Part shown: piece by piece, positions 35,264 through 43,641 of the stretch
Layout: every line of letters begins with the position of its first letter
How positions within the stretch are numbered: the stretch's first letter is position 1
DNA from: APNM01 sp040361335
GTDB taxonomy: Bacteria; Pseudomonadota; Gammaproteobacteria; Nevskiales; Salinisphaeraceae
Length of the DNA: 64,000 nucleotides
Direction: 5' to 3'
Assembly (NCBI RefSeq): GCF_040361335.1
Contig: NZ_APNM01000010.1
Span: 1 to 64,000 of the forward strand
Notes under the pieces: generated by a model
Database searches by the model: none
Told to the model about the DNA's origin: nothing
Seen by the model: only the letters and a program-made list of their open reading frames with translations
Translations under genes and position numbers: made by a program

Positions 35264-35530
35264 CGGTGCTTCGGTGGTGTGTCCCGGTGCGAACAGTTGT
35301 CGACCCAGCGGCGGATCGCCCTGGCATGGCCTGCCGGATCCCGCGGCGTGCCCCAGATGGCGTTTGAGCAGAACTGGCCGTTCCGGCAGGCGGCGTCGTT
35401 GTGGGGGGCAGCGCAACTTGCCGAAGGCGTGCGCGCTCTTGTCCACCGGAACCAGCCGCCGGCCCGCGGCCAGGGCGTAGTCGGTCGCGGCCTGTACGTC
35501 CTTGTCTTTGTGGCGCTTGCGGCGTTCCAT
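35260..35530 (-). pseudogene. HicA-like small protein gene interrupted by a +1 frameshift
   Basis: Starting at the ATG at 35530 the product reads MERRKRHKDKDVQAATDYAL and then SAHAFGKLRCP. At a run of six C (minus strand; 35403-35408) the frame is lost. Removing one C restores the conserved tail: H-N-D-A-A-C-R-N-G-Q-F-C, then NAIWGTPRDPAGHARAIRRW and VDNC, ending in TGA that overlaps the next gene's ATG. The corrected protein is 89 residues. Homologues I recall have a similar SHAWGRL...CP...SIWxTP...HA...VDxC pattern. In the observed frame the ORF runs on without stop into the downstream HTH gene, giving a 271-codon fusion. Confidence 0.7.
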
Positions 35531-35536
35531 GCCTTT

Positions 35537-35807
35537 GGGCCTGTTAACCCTTCCCGCGCGGGCCGCGCCGGTGGCCATTTTGTCGCAAGACAAGACGCCG
35601 GGAGCGTGGCGTAGCGGGCTTACGCGAGCGAGCGGCAACGCAGGATTGCGGGAAAATGGCCGCCGTCCCGCAGGGTTGCGCCCAAAATCGTGCCATCCGG
35701 CGTTGCGTGGCTTGGTCTTGGCACCCGGCCAAGGCGCGGCGCCACGCGCCTTGGCTGACACGATTTTGGACTGCAACGCGGCCCGCGGGGGAAGGGTTAA
35801 CAGGCCC
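35537..35807. mobile_element. MITE-like element with 31-bp terminal inverted repeats
   Basis: A 271-bp element without a transposase. Its ends are inverted repeats of 31 bases, starting GGGCCTGTTAACCCTTCCC, with one mismatch at position 20. Internal palindromes (CAAAATCGTG near 35686 and CACGATTTTG near 35757) suggest a folded RNA/DNA. It lies 6 bases upstream of the start codon of the broken small gene and separates it from the palindrome at 35828. No clear target-site duplication is visible. Related elements are probably present elsewhere in such genomes, but no second copy is in this window. Confidence 0.75.
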
Positions 35808-35827
35808 TAGTGTAAGTCGGAATTTTT

Positions 35828-35854
35828 GGTTGTCAATCGACAACCGTCGGTTGT
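35828..35854. promoter_or_regulatory. Palindromic operator candidate GGTTGTC-N4-GACAACC
   Basis: A perfect 7-bp inverted repeat (GGTTGTC, AATC, GACAACC) at 35828-35845 followed by a third half-site GGTTGT at 35849-35854, in an AT-richer stretch. It lies upstream of the two-gene module and of the MITE. Autoregulation by the HTH protein encoded at 34715-35263 is a reasonable guess. It may also serve the SDR gene that ends at 35869, but that gene is pointing away from it with its 3' end here. Confidence 0.5.
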
Positions 35855-35868
35855 TCGTATCCGGGCCC

Positions 35869-36699
35869 TCAGGTCAGTCCGGACATGTGCTCGCTCTCCG
35901 TCCACAGCCGCCGCGCCAGCTCGGGATCGCGGCTGCGGGCCGAGCTCTTGGCGATGCGGCGGTTGACCAGGTATTCGCCGTTGATGCCGCGCGCCTCGTC
36001 GGCTGTGGCCAGCCAGATCGCGGTGTCGGCGCCCTGGGCCGGGGTGATCATGAGCTTGTCGGCGAGCCAGGGGATCGGCTGCGGCAGCTCGCGCCAGATG
36101 CCGGTGGCCACCGCACCGGGGTGGAAGGCGTTGGCGGTCAGGCCGCGATCGCCGTAACGGCGGGCCAGCTCGCGGGCGAAGATCAGGTTCGCGAGCTTGG
36201 CCTGGGCGTAGCCCGAGAAGCCAATGCGATGGCGGCGCGGATCGGTGAAGCTCTCGAAGTCGATGCGGCCGGTCTTGTGCGCGACCGAGCTGGTGAGAAT
36301 CACGCGCGGTGCCGGCGCCGCCAGCAGCCGCTCCAGCAGGCGATTGGCGAGCAGGAAGTGGCCCAGGTGCATCACCCCGATCATGGCCTCGTAGCCGTTG
36401 GGCAGGGTATGCAGCTTGCGGGTGTAGAGCCCGGCGTTGAGCACCAGCACGTCGATCGCCGGCAGGCGGTTGCCGATGTCGTCGGCGAAGGCGCGCACGG
36501 CCTCGAAATCGCCCATGTCCAGGGGCAGGCCCTCGGACCGGGGTCCGGTGGCGCCGGCATTCACCGTCGCCACGGCGTCTTGCAGCTTGTTTGGGTCGCG
36601 GCCGGTAAGGATCACGGCATCCCCGGCCGCGGCCAGGGCCTTCGCCGTCTCCAGGCCGATACCGCCGCTGCCGCCGGTCACGATGACGTTCCGCGTCAT
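35869..36699 (-). CDS. SDR family oxidoreductase
   Basis: A 276-residue short-chain dehydrogenase similar to the retinol dehydrogenase/WWOX/protochlorophyllide-reductase-like group. It has the NADP-binding TGGSGGIGLETAKAL, the LNAGLYTRK block (NAG motif), ILTSSVAHKTG and the catalytic Y-x-x-x-K in GYAQAKLANLIFA. The C-terminal NAFHPGAVATGIW is typical of this group. Substrate unknown. It is the downstream neighbour of lipA on the same strand, 67 bases apart. Confidence 0.88.
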   Translation of the reverse strand: MTRNVIVTGGSGGIGLETAKALAAAGDAVILTGRDPNKLQDAVATVNAGATGPRSEGLPLDMGDFEAVRAFADDIGNRLPAIDVLVLNAGLYTRKLHTLPNGYEAMIGVMHLGHFLLANRLLERLLAAPAPRVILTSSVAHKTGRIDFESFTDPRRHRIGFSGYAQAKLANLIFARELARRYGDRGLTANAFHPGAVATGIWRELPQPIPWLADKLMITPAQGADTAIWLATADEARGINGEYLVNRRIAKSSARSRDPELARRLWTESEHMSGLT

Positions 36700-36766
36700 G
36701 GTTCTCCCCCGTGCGTGATGGTCGTTTCCGGATCGCCCGTCGCCCGGCGCATCCGGCGCCGCCGGA

Positions 36767-37765
36767 TCAGGCCGACTCGGCGAGGCCGCAGTTGTTCTTG
36801 TCGAAGACGCGGTCGGCGCGGTAGGACGAGCGCACCAGCGGCCCGGAGACGACCTCCAGGAAACCGCGGGCGAGGCCCCACTGACGGTACTTCTCGAAGT
36901 CCTTGGGCGGCACGTAGCGCTCCACCGGGAGATGGTTCACGGTCGGGCGCAGGTACTGGCCGAAGGTGACGATGTCCACGCCGATGGCCTTGAGGTCGTC
37001 CAGGGTCTCGACGATCTCGTCCTCGGTCTCGCCCAGGCCCAGCATCAGGCTGGTCTTGGTGAGCACGTCGGGCCGGTGGCGCTTGGAATGCTCGAGCACC
37101 GACAGGGTCTTGTCGTAGCCCGCGCGCGGGTCGCGCACCTTGTGCGTGAGACGGCGCACGGTCTCGACGTTCTGGGCGAACACGTCGAGGCCGGAGTCGA
37201 CCACCGTCTCCACGTGCTCGAAATGCCCGCCGAAGTCCGGGGTCAGGGCCTCGACCCGGGTCTCGGGGTTGAGCCGCTTCACCTCGCGCACGCAGGCGGC
37301 GTAGTGGGCGGCGCCGCCGTCGGGCAGGTCATCGCGGTCGACCGAGGTCAGGACCACGTACTTCAGCCCCATGATCTGCACCGAGTCGGCGCAGGCCGCG
37401 GGCTCGTTCTCGTCGAGCCAGCCGCGCGGGTTGCCGGTGTCCACCGCGCAGAACTTGCAGGCGCGGGTACAGACATCGCCCATCAGCATCAGCGTGGCGG
37501 TGCCGTGGCTCCAGCACTCGCCGATGTTGGGGCACATGGATTCCTCGCAGACGGTGGCGAGCTTGTGCTCGCGCACATTGCGCTTGACCGCCTCGTAGCC
37601 GGGGCCGGAGGGCAGGCGCGCCCGCAGCCAGTCGGGCTTGCGGCCTATCGGGACGGCGGCGGAATCGCGCCGCGACTTGATGCCGTTCTTGATCGCGCGC
37701 ACGCCATTGGGTTTCTCGATCTTGCTGCCCGAGATCACCGGGATGCCTTTGAACGTCTGACTCAT
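36767..37765 (-). CDS. lipA: Lipoyl synthase
   Basis: Radical-SAM enzyme inserting two sulfurs into octanoyl chains of lipoate-dependent proteins. The 332-residue sequence has the auxiliary cluster motif CEESMCPNIGEC near residue 73, the radical-SAM CTRACKFC near 99, and the terminal RSSYRADRVF with the RSSY cluster ligand. The length is normal. It is encoded alone, without lipB or pdh genes nearby. Confidence 0.97.
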   Translation of the reverse strand: MSQTFKGIPVISGSKIEKPNGVRAIKNGIKSRRDSAAVPIGRKPDWLRARLPSGPGYEAVKRNVREHKLATVCEESMCPNIGECWSHGTATLMLMGDVCTRACKFCAVDTGNPRGWLDENEPAACADSVQIMGLKYVVLTSVDRDDLPDGGAAHYAACVREVKRLNPETRVEALTPDFGGHFEHVETVVDSGLDVFAQNVETVRRLTHKVRDPRAGYDKTLSVLEHSKRHRPDVLTKTSLMLGLGETEDEIVETLDDLKAIGVDIVTFGQYLRPTVNHLPVERYVPPKDFEKYRQWGLARGFLEVVSGPLVRSSYRADRVFDKNNCGLAESA

Positions 37766-37891
37766 GGTCGGTCGGCGGGTTGAAGTCGTATGGGTAAGAG
37801 TGTAACAGGCGCTTTGCCCGTGCCTTGGTTACGCAGCGTATGTCCGGTTGGATTTCCGGTCTCGGCCGAATGGTAATAGGATGCGCCGATC

Positions 37892-38800
37892 ATGGCGGTA
37901 GCTCAGCGCAAGGCCTGGCCCCTGCTTTTCCTGGTGGTGGTGCTCTGGGGATGCAACTGGCCGGTGATGAAGGTCGGGCTCGATTTCATCCCGCCGCTGC
38001 ATTTCGCCGCCGCGCGCATGTGCCTGGGCGCCGTCACCCTGGGGATCGTGGCCGCCGCCGTCGGTTCCTTCCGTCTGCCCACCCGGGCCGACATGCCGCT
38101 GGTGCTGGGCGTCGGGCTGCTGCAGATGGCCGGCTTCCTGGCCCTGGTCAACACGGCGCTGCAGTACGTGCCCGCCGGGCGTTCCGCGATCCTGGCCTAC
38201 ACCACGTCGCTTTGGGTGCTGCCCATGGCGGCGCTGTTCCTGCGCGAGCGGCTGGCGCCGCTCAAGGCGCTGGGCATGCTCCTGGGCATGACCGGCGTGG
38301 CGGTGCTGTTCAATCCGCTGGGCTTCGACTGGAGCGACCCGCAGGTGCTGCTGGGCAACGGCCTGCTGCTGTGCGCCGCCTTTCTGTGGGCGGCCCTGAT
38401 CGTGCTCGTGCGGGGATACCACGGCGACAGTTCGCCGCTGACCCTGGGCTTCTGGCAATTTACGCTGGCGACGGCGGTGCTGCTGCCGTTGGCCCTGTTG
38501 CTGGAGGACAGCGCCGATATCGTGCCGGGCACGACCCTGGCGGTGATCCTGTTCTACAACGGTCCGGCGGCGACCGCCTTCTGCTTCTGGGGGATGATCA
38601 CGGTGACCCAGAGCCTGCCCGCCATCACCACGTCCCTGGCGACCCTGGCGGTGCCGGTCGTGGGCAGCATCGCCGCGGCGGTGTCATTGGGCGAGCCGAT
38701 CACCGCGACCAACGGTCTCGGACTGGGCTGCATCGTCGCCGGCCTCGCGCTGGTCAGCGTCGCTGACTGGTATCGCCGGCCGGCGGCGGTCAGTAGGTGA
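37892..38800 (+). CDS. DMT-superfamily (EamA) transporter
   Basis: A 302-residue inner-membrane protein with ten predicted membrane helices arranged as two EamA repeats (about residues 10-140 and 155-290). The start PLLFLVVVLWGCNWPVMKVG is typical of drug/metabolite exporters in this family. Substrate unknown. The 3' end overlaps by 11 bases with the convergent gene at 38790. Confidence 0.9.
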   Translation: MAVAQRKAWPLLFLVVVLWGCNWPVMKVGLDFIPPLHFAAARMCLGAVTLGIVAAAVGSFRLPTRADMPLVLGVGLLQMAGFLALVNTALQYVPAGRSAILAYTTSLWVLPMAALFLRERLAPLKALGMLLGMTGVAVLFNPLGFDWSDPQVLLGNGLLLCAAFLWAALIVLVRGYHGDSSPLTLGFWQFTLATAVLLPLALLLEDSADIVPGTTLAVILFYNGPAATAFCFWGMITVTQSLPAITTSLATLAVPVVGSIAAAVSLGEPITATNGLGLGCIVAGLALVSVADWYRRPAAVSR

Positions 38801-39275
38801 AGACGAAGCCGACGCCCACCGCCACGTCACGCTCCTTGCTCTCCTCGTTCTCGCTGTAGCCGAAGCCGCCCTGGAGCCCGAAGTTCTCGGTCAGCCAGCG
38901 GCGCTGGATCACGCCGCGCGTGTTGTAACGCGGATCGAACAGGTTGAGCGTCTCCAGCTCCGGCCGGGCGATCTCGCGGGGCGTGAGGTCGAGCTCGAGG
39001 TAGGGGCGTTCGGCCAGTGCCGCGCGGGCGTCGCCGCCGGTCGCCGGCAGCGAGTCCGGCGCCAGTTCCGTGGTCAGCGGCCGCTTCGGCTCGGCCGCGG
39101 TTTCGTCGTCCGTCTCGGGCCAGAGGATGACTGGCGCCGGTTCCCCGCCGGACTCGGATGCCGGCGGCGTGGCCTCCCCGGCGCCCGTGTCCGGTCCGTC
39201 GCCGAGACGCAGCACGCCGTAGCCGCCCGCGATCAGGGCGGCGAATGTGAGCAGGACGGTCGCGAGGCGTGTCAT
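38790..39275 (-). CDS. Hypothetical exported protein
   Basis: A 161-residue protein of unknown function. Residues 1-23 form an N-terminal membrane segment or uncleaved signal (ATVLLTFAALIAGGYGVLRL). A Pro/Glu/Ala-rich linker follows, and the last 60 residues (PYLELDLTPREIARPELETL, then QRRWLTENFGLQGGFGY and AVGVGFVFTY) look like two or three beta strands ending in an aromatic C-terminus, resembling a small outer-membrane or periplasmic strand protein. It is convergent with the DMT transporter gene. Confidence 0.65.
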   Translation of the reverse strand: MTRLATVLLTFAALIAGGYGVLRLGDGPDTGAGEATPPASESGGEPAPVILWPETDDETAAEPKRPLTTELAPDSLPATGGDARAALAERPYLELDLTPREIARPELETLNLFDPRYNTRGVIQRRWLTENFGLQGGFGYSENEESKERDVAVGVGFVFTY

Positions 39276-39405
39276 GCTGCCAATTGTAAGGCCGCGTCGA
39301 TGGGTTGCTAAGAGGGTGTCTACAAAATCAACCGGTATGAGTGAGCCGTCCGGCCAGTAGCCAGGCTCCCGCCGATCGGACCCAGGCCTTGGTTGACGGG
39401 ACATG

Positions 39406-39570
39406 AAACCACAGAGGCGCACGGAGGCGAAGAGTTTTTAACCACAGAGACTCAGAGGCGCAGAGTTAAAGAACAACAACAACGAAAAGAGACAAGAGAT
39501 TCAGGGACAGGAGAGCTTCAAAAGGCTTCATGCCCTTTTATCTCCGTGCCTCTGTGTCTCTGTGGTTCAC
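39406..39570. repeat. CACAGAG-type palindromic element, second copy
   Basis: Opposed arms AACCACAGAGGCGCACGGAG (from 39407) and, near 39546-39568, the complement CTCTGTGTCTCTGTGGTT, with an internal second CCACAGAGACTCAGAGGCGC unit at 39442. The whole gap 39276-39702 has no recognisable gene. It also holds a motif (39310-39326, AAGAGGGTGTCTACAAA) that matches the left end of the element at 4009-4214, and a degenerate complement near 39673-39689. So it could be a larger element of about 380 bp with worn ends. Confidence 0.7.
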
Positions 39571-39702
39571 TTCAGCAGGGGTAGGCTGGCACAAGGGCCG
39601 TCTGGCCCGTTTCCGGCGAATGTCGGGAACGCTTTGCTTGTCCCGGCCCACCGTCTGCCTTTGCTCGCCGCGTTTCGTAAAAAACCTCCAAGGAGCGCCG
39701 GC

Positions 39703-40485
39703 TCAGCGCGACTGCACGATCAACGACTGGGCGGCGCGTCCGATGGGGCCGCGTTCATCGTAGAGCCGCGAATCGGCCAGGGCGACGCCGTTGGACTGCG
39801 GCGTCGTCACGGCGTCCAGACAGACCCATTCGCCCGCGGGCAGCCGGTGCAGGTGCACGGTCAGGTCCGGGTTCACGAAGGTGAAGCGGCGCAGGTCGAG
39901 CACCAGGCTGAGCCCGTTGCCGGAGTCGGCCGCGGTCATCACCCGCTGCAGCGGCGTCGGTTCCTCGCCCGCCACCAGCGGCACCCGCATGCGCATCCAA
40001 CCGGCCATCGCGCCGCGCCCGAATTCGCCGCGGGCCACGCGGATCTCCATGGCCGTGTGATAGCCGACATCGGCGGTGAAGAAGGGGAACTCGAAGGCCT
40101 CCGACTCGGCCGGCGGTCGCGGCGGTTCCGCCGGGTCCGTCGCCGGCGGCACCGGAAGATCGGCGGTGCGCAGGGCCAGCGCCCGGGCCCGGATCAGGGC
40201 TGTGTCGCCGGCCCGCAGCTCGGCCTCTATGAGCCGCATCCGGCGTCCGCCATGCGACTCTTCGGTGGCCACGGTCAGCTCGGCGATCGGTACCGGCCGC
40301 AGGATCTCCAGGGTCATCCGTGCCACCTGCATGGGGATGTCCGCCGGCAGTGCCCGCTCCACGGCGCGCGCGATCAGCGCGGCCGGCGGGCCGGCGTGCT
40401 GGTGGTCGGGGCTCCAGGGACCGCGCGTGAGCTCGGTGGCGGCGAAGGTGTCGCCGGCCGGCCGGAAGAAGGCATCGGCGGTCAT
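39703..40485 (-). CDS. Acyl-CoA thioesterase-like double-hotdog protein
   Basis: A 260-residue protein with two hotdog halves. The N-terminal block RGPWSPDHQHAGPPAALIARAVE and the C-terminal block FTFVNPDLTVHLHRLPAGEW (quoted by conserved parts) match the TesB-like/DUF4442-type thioesterases that carry the HxGPPxAL motif. It probably hydrolyses an acyl-CoA. Its ATG overlaps the stop of the upstream small gene by four bases. Confidence 0.85.
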   Translation of the reverse strand: MTADAFFRPAGDTFAATELTRGPWSPDHQHAGPPAALIARAVERALPADIPMQVARMTLEILRPVPIAELTVATEESHGGRRMRLIEAELRAGDTALIRARALALRTADLPVPPATDPAEPPRPPAESEAFEFPFFTADVGYHTAMEIRVARGEFGRGAMAGWMRMRVPLVAGEEPTPLQRVMTAADSGNGLSLVLDLRRFTFVNPDLTVHLHRLPAGEWVCLDAVTTPQSNGVALADSRLYDERGPIGRAAQSLIVQSR

Positions 40486-40835
40486 CGCGACGCTCCCGCG
40501 GGAACCCGATGGGCGGCCTCCTCCAGGTAGTCCGCCACGTGGCGCATCTGCTCGGGCGAGAGACCGCGCATCACCCGGCGGATCGCGCCGCCCGCGGCCC
40601 GGCTGCCGGCGTTTACCGCCATGTCCACGACCCGGCGCAGGGTGGAACCGGCGCCGAGGGCGCGCACCGGCCGCCGGAAATGGAAATCCAGGCCCGTGGT
40701 CATGATCTGGATCACCAGCTCGGCGGTCTCGCGCCGCGGCAGGTCGGCGGCGTCGACGGTCCGCAGGCGCTGGGCCACGTCGCGCAGCCGCGCGGCTTGA
40801 TCGCGGTCGATGGGGAACCCGATGATCTCGTGCAT
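40482..40835 (-). CDS. Small helical hypothetical protein coupled to a thioesterase
   Basis: A 117-residue protein of unknown family. It is predicted mostly helical: an N-terminal segment (FPIDRDQAARLRDVAQRLRT), a middle hydrophobic region (AELVIQIMTTGLDFHF) and a basic end (RRVMRGLSPEQMRHVADYLE). The C-terminal SPEQMRHVADYLEE could resemble a short regulatory helix bundle. It is translationally coupled to the thioesterase gene downstream (ATGA), and divergent from the desaturase gene, so a lipid role is suggested. Confidence 0.6.
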   Translation of the reverse strand: MHEIIGFPIDRDQAARLRDVAQRLRTVDAADLPRRETAELVIQIMTTGLDFHFRRPVRALGAGSTLRRVVDMAVNAGSRAAGGAIRRVMRGLSPEQMRHVADYLEEAAHRVPAGASR

Positions 40836-40973
40836 GGTCTCAGTGTGCTCGCGTATCGCGCGCGAAGCATACAACAGGGGCGCATCCCTCGTGTCGTCGG
40901 CCCGCGTAATATGCGATACTGATCCAGTTTGCGACCGCCGGGGCAGAGGCCCGGGCGGAAGCGGGCAAGGTGC

Positions 40974-42191
40974 ATGAAATCGAGGTTTGTTGCCGCCATG
41001 AGCGACGCTAGGAAATTCCCCCTCAACCCGGATCTGTCGGACGACTTCAACTGGCCGCAGTTCATCCCGTTCGCGCTGATGCACGTCGCGCTGATCGGCA
41101 TCTGGTGGACCGGGTTCACGGTCGAGTCGGTGGCGCTGTGCGTGGGTCTGTACGTGGCCCGCGTGTTCGGCATCACCGGGGGATATCATCGCTACTTTTC
41201 CCACCGCGGCTACAAGACCAGCCGCGCGTTCCAGTTCGTCATGGCGCTGCTCGGCGCCACCGCGATGCAGAAGGGGCCGCTGTGGTGGGCCGCCAAGCAC
41301 CGCGAGCACCATCGCGACTCGGACATGCCCGAGGACGCGCATTCGCCGCGCCAATACGGCACCTTCGACGCCCACGTCGGCTGGGTCTACCGCGAGGCGC
41401 GCACCCATCCCGACATGGACCTGATCCAGGACTTCAGCAAGTACCCGGAACTGCGCTGGCTGGAGCGGAACCAGTACGCGCCGGGCCTGATCCTGGCCGT
41501 GATCTGCTGGCTGGTGGCCGGCTGGTCGGGCCTGTTCGTGGGCTTTTTCCTGTCCACGGTGCTGGTGTATCACGCCACCTTCACCGTCAACTCGCTCAAC
41601 CACATGGTCGGGCGTCAGCGTTACCTGACTGGCGACGATTCCCGGAACAATTGGTTGCTGGCGATCATCACTCTGGGCGAGGGTTGGCACAACAACCATC
41701 ACTACTACCCCTCGACCGCGCGCAACGGCTTCTTCTGGTGGGAGGTCGACGTGACCTACTACCTGCTCAAGGCCCTGTCCGCGGTCGGCCTGGTGCGGGA
41801 CCTGCGGCAGCCGCCCAAGAGCATCCTGGCCAACGAGAAGGCGCCCACCCAGAAGATCATCGACAAGTGCGCGGTGTACATCGCCGACGGCTTCCCGGTG
41901 GACAAGATCGCCGCCAACATCCGGCAGCGCTGGGAAGGCAGCCATGTGATGGAGGACCTGCGCGGCATGGCCCGGCACAAGTGGGACGAGGCCGAGGCCT
42001 ACCTGGCCGAGATCGCGATGCCCGAGCTGCCGACCCTGGACGAGCTCAAACAGCGGGCCCACCGCAACTTCAAGGTCCGCCACGAGGCGCTGGATCATGC
42101 CATCGAGCGGGCGCACGAGATGCTCTCGCGGGCCGTCTCGCGGCGTCTGCTGGAGGACATGCAGCGACAGCAGCAGACCGCCGGCGTCTGA
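40974..42191 (+). CDS. Acyl-CoA/acyl-lipid delta-9-type fatty acid desaturase
   Basis: A 405-residue membrane di-iron desaturase. Histidine boxes are GGYHRYFSHRGY, AKHREHHRDSD and EGWHNNHHYYP, as in stearoyl-CoA desaturases. Four hydrophobic segments in two pairs lie around the boxes. An approximately 100-residue hydrophilic helical tail follows. It introduces a cis double bond using O2 and electrons from a partner not found here. The start at 40974 follows AAGG; an inner ATG at 40998 is possible. A clear terminator follows at 42217. Confidence 0.94.
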   Translation: MKSRFVAAMSDARKFPLNPDLSDDFNWPQFIPFALMHVALIGIWWTGFTVESVALCVGLYVARVFGITGGYHRYFSHRGYKTSRAFQFVMALLGATAMQKGPLWWAAKHREHHRDSDMPEDAHSPRQYGTFDAHVGWVYREARTHPDMDLIQDFSKYPELRWLERNQYAPGLILAVICWLVAGWSGLFVGFFLSTVLVYHATFTVNSLNHMVGRQRYLTGDDSRNNWLLAIITLGEGWHNNHHYYPSTARNGFFWWEVDVTYYLLKALSAVGLVRDLRQPPKSILANEKAPTQKIIDKCAVYIADGFPVDKIAANIRQRWEGSHVMEDLRGMARHKWDEAEAYLAEIAMPELPTLDELKQRAHRNFKVRHEALDHAIERAHEMLSRAVSRRLLEDMQRQQQTAGV

Positions 42192-42216
42192 CGGGCGCCC
42201 AACCCCCGCTGTCGCG

Positions 42217-42242
42217 AAGGCCCTCTCCGGAGGGCCTTTTTT
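42217..42242 (+). terminator. Rho-independent terminator of the desaturase gene
   Basis: A perfect 9-bp stem (AAGGCCCTC / GAGGGCCTT) with a 4-base loop, followed directly by a T-run (TTTTTT counting the stem end). It lies 25 bases after the desaturase stop and separates that gene from the ATP-grasp operon. Confidence 0.9.
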
Positions 42243-42339
42243 ATGGTTCGCGTCCCGCTTCATCGATAGCTCTTGAATAATCTCTTGTTCGTCACGATCA
42301 ATGATGGCTATCGAAGTTTCGACGAAGCGGAGAAGCCAA

Positions 42340-43641
42340 ATGGCGAAGAGGAACGTCTTCGTCTTCGGCCTCAACGACTTCAACCTGCGGATGTTGGAGC
42401 AGGTGCGTGGGGCCGAGGATATCGAGTTCCATCGGTTGCTCGACGAGTCCGAGCTGGTCGAGCGCAAGCAGTACCCGATCGAGCAGATCCTGGAGCACGC
42501 GCGCGAGCGGTTGCGCGCCTTCCCGGGGAGTGTCGACGGCATCATCCATTACATCGACTTCCCGGTGAGCACCATGGTGCCGATCCTGGCCCGCGAGTTC
42601 GGGTTGCCCTCGGCCCCGTTGTCCGCGGTGCTGCGCTGTGAGCACAAGTACTGGGCGCGGGTCGAGCAGGCCAAGGTGGTCCCCGAGTACGCGCCGCCGT
42701 TCGCGGCTTTCGATCCGTTCGACGACGATGCCCTGCGGCGCCTGGAGGACGAGGTCGGCTACCCCTTCTGGGTCAAGCCGATCAAGTCGTTCTCTTCCTA
42801 TCTCGGCTTCCGTATCGGGTCGCCGGCGGATTTCCACGAGGCCATGACCCGGATGCGCGCCGAGATCTCGCGCTTCGCGGCGCCCTTCGACAACCTCCTG
42901 GAGCGGATCGACCGGCCGCCGGAGGTCGCGGATATCGGCGGCGGCCACTGCATCGCCGAGGGCATCATCGGCGGCCGGCAGTGCACGCTGGAGGGTTACG
43001 TCCACGACGGCGCGGTCCACGTCTACGGCGTGATCGATTCCATCCGGCACGCCAACCGCTCGTCGTTCGGTCGCTACCAGTACCCGTCCAGCCTGCCGCG
43101 GCGGGTGACCGACGAGATGAAGGCGGTCGCGACCCGCTTCATGCGACATGTCGGCTACGACAACGCGCCGTTCAACATGGAGTTCTTCTGGGACCGGCGG
43201 CGCGACAAGGTCTGGCTGCTGGAGATCAACACGCGCATCTCGGAGTCCCACTGCGACCTGTTCGAGAAGGTGGACGGTACCTCCAACCAAGAGGTCGCGG
43301 TGGATCTCGCGCTCGGCCGCGAGCCGCGGTTCCGGCACGACGCGGGCGAGTTCCGGGTGGCCGGCAAGTTTTTCCTCCGCACCTACGGCGACGCCCGCGT
43401 GACCCGCGTGCCGTCGGCCGAGGAGGTGCGCCGCGTCGAACGCGCCATCCCGGGCACCAAGATCCAGATCCTGGCGCGCGAGGACGCCGACCTGTCCGAC
43501 ATGATGGACCAGGACAGCTACACCTTCTGCCTGGCCCAGGTGTTCATCGGCGGCGACAGCCAGCGCGACATCCTGGCGAAGTACCGCCGCGCCTCGGAGA
43601 TGCTGTCGTTCGGTCTGGACACGGTCCGGGAGGCGGCATGA
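42340..43641 (+). CDS. ATP-grasp domain protein
   Basis: A 433-residue carboxylate-amine/thiol ligase-type protein. The N-terminal pre-ATP-grasp domain (about 1-110) starts VFVFGLNDFNLRMLE. The ATP-grasp core has FWVKPIKSFSSYLGF near residue 150 (nucleotide Lys and loop) and the metal-binding FNMEFFWD ... WLLEINTRISESH (Glu-x-Asn) near 285-310. It joins a carboxylate to an unknown nucleophile by an acylphosphate. The start at 42340 has GGAGA 7 bases upstream. The stop overlaps the CocE hydrolase gene by ATGA. Confidence 0.85.
   Translation: MAKRNVFVFGLNDFNLRMLEQVRGAEDIEFHRLLDESELVERKQYPIEQILEHARERLRAFPGSVDGIIHYIDFPVSTMVPILAREFGLPSAPLSAVLRCEHKYWARVEQAKVVPEYAPPFAAFDPFDDDALRRLEDEVGYPFWVKPIKSFSSYLGFRIGSPADFHEAMTRMRAEISRFAAPFDNLLERIDRPPEVADIGGGHCIAEGIIGGRQCTLEGYVHDGAVHVYGVIDSIRHANRSSFGRYQYPSSLPRRVTDEMKAVATRFMRHVGYDNAPFNMEFFWDRRRDKVWLLEINTRISESHCDLFEKVDGTSNQEVAVDLALGREPRFRHDAGEFRVAGKFFLRTYGDARVTRVPSAEEVRRVERAIPGTKIQILAREDADLSDMMDQDSYTFCLAQVFIGGDSQRDILAKYRRASEMLSFGLDTVREAA

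Noticed and set aside
35869..36699. Light-dependent protochlorophyllide reductase
   Set aside because: Similarity is to the general SDR group; no other bacteriochlorophyll gene is nearby.
39406..39570. CACAGAG repeats as a CRISPR array
   Set aside because: Repeats are opposed and short with no regular spacers, and no cas gene is near.
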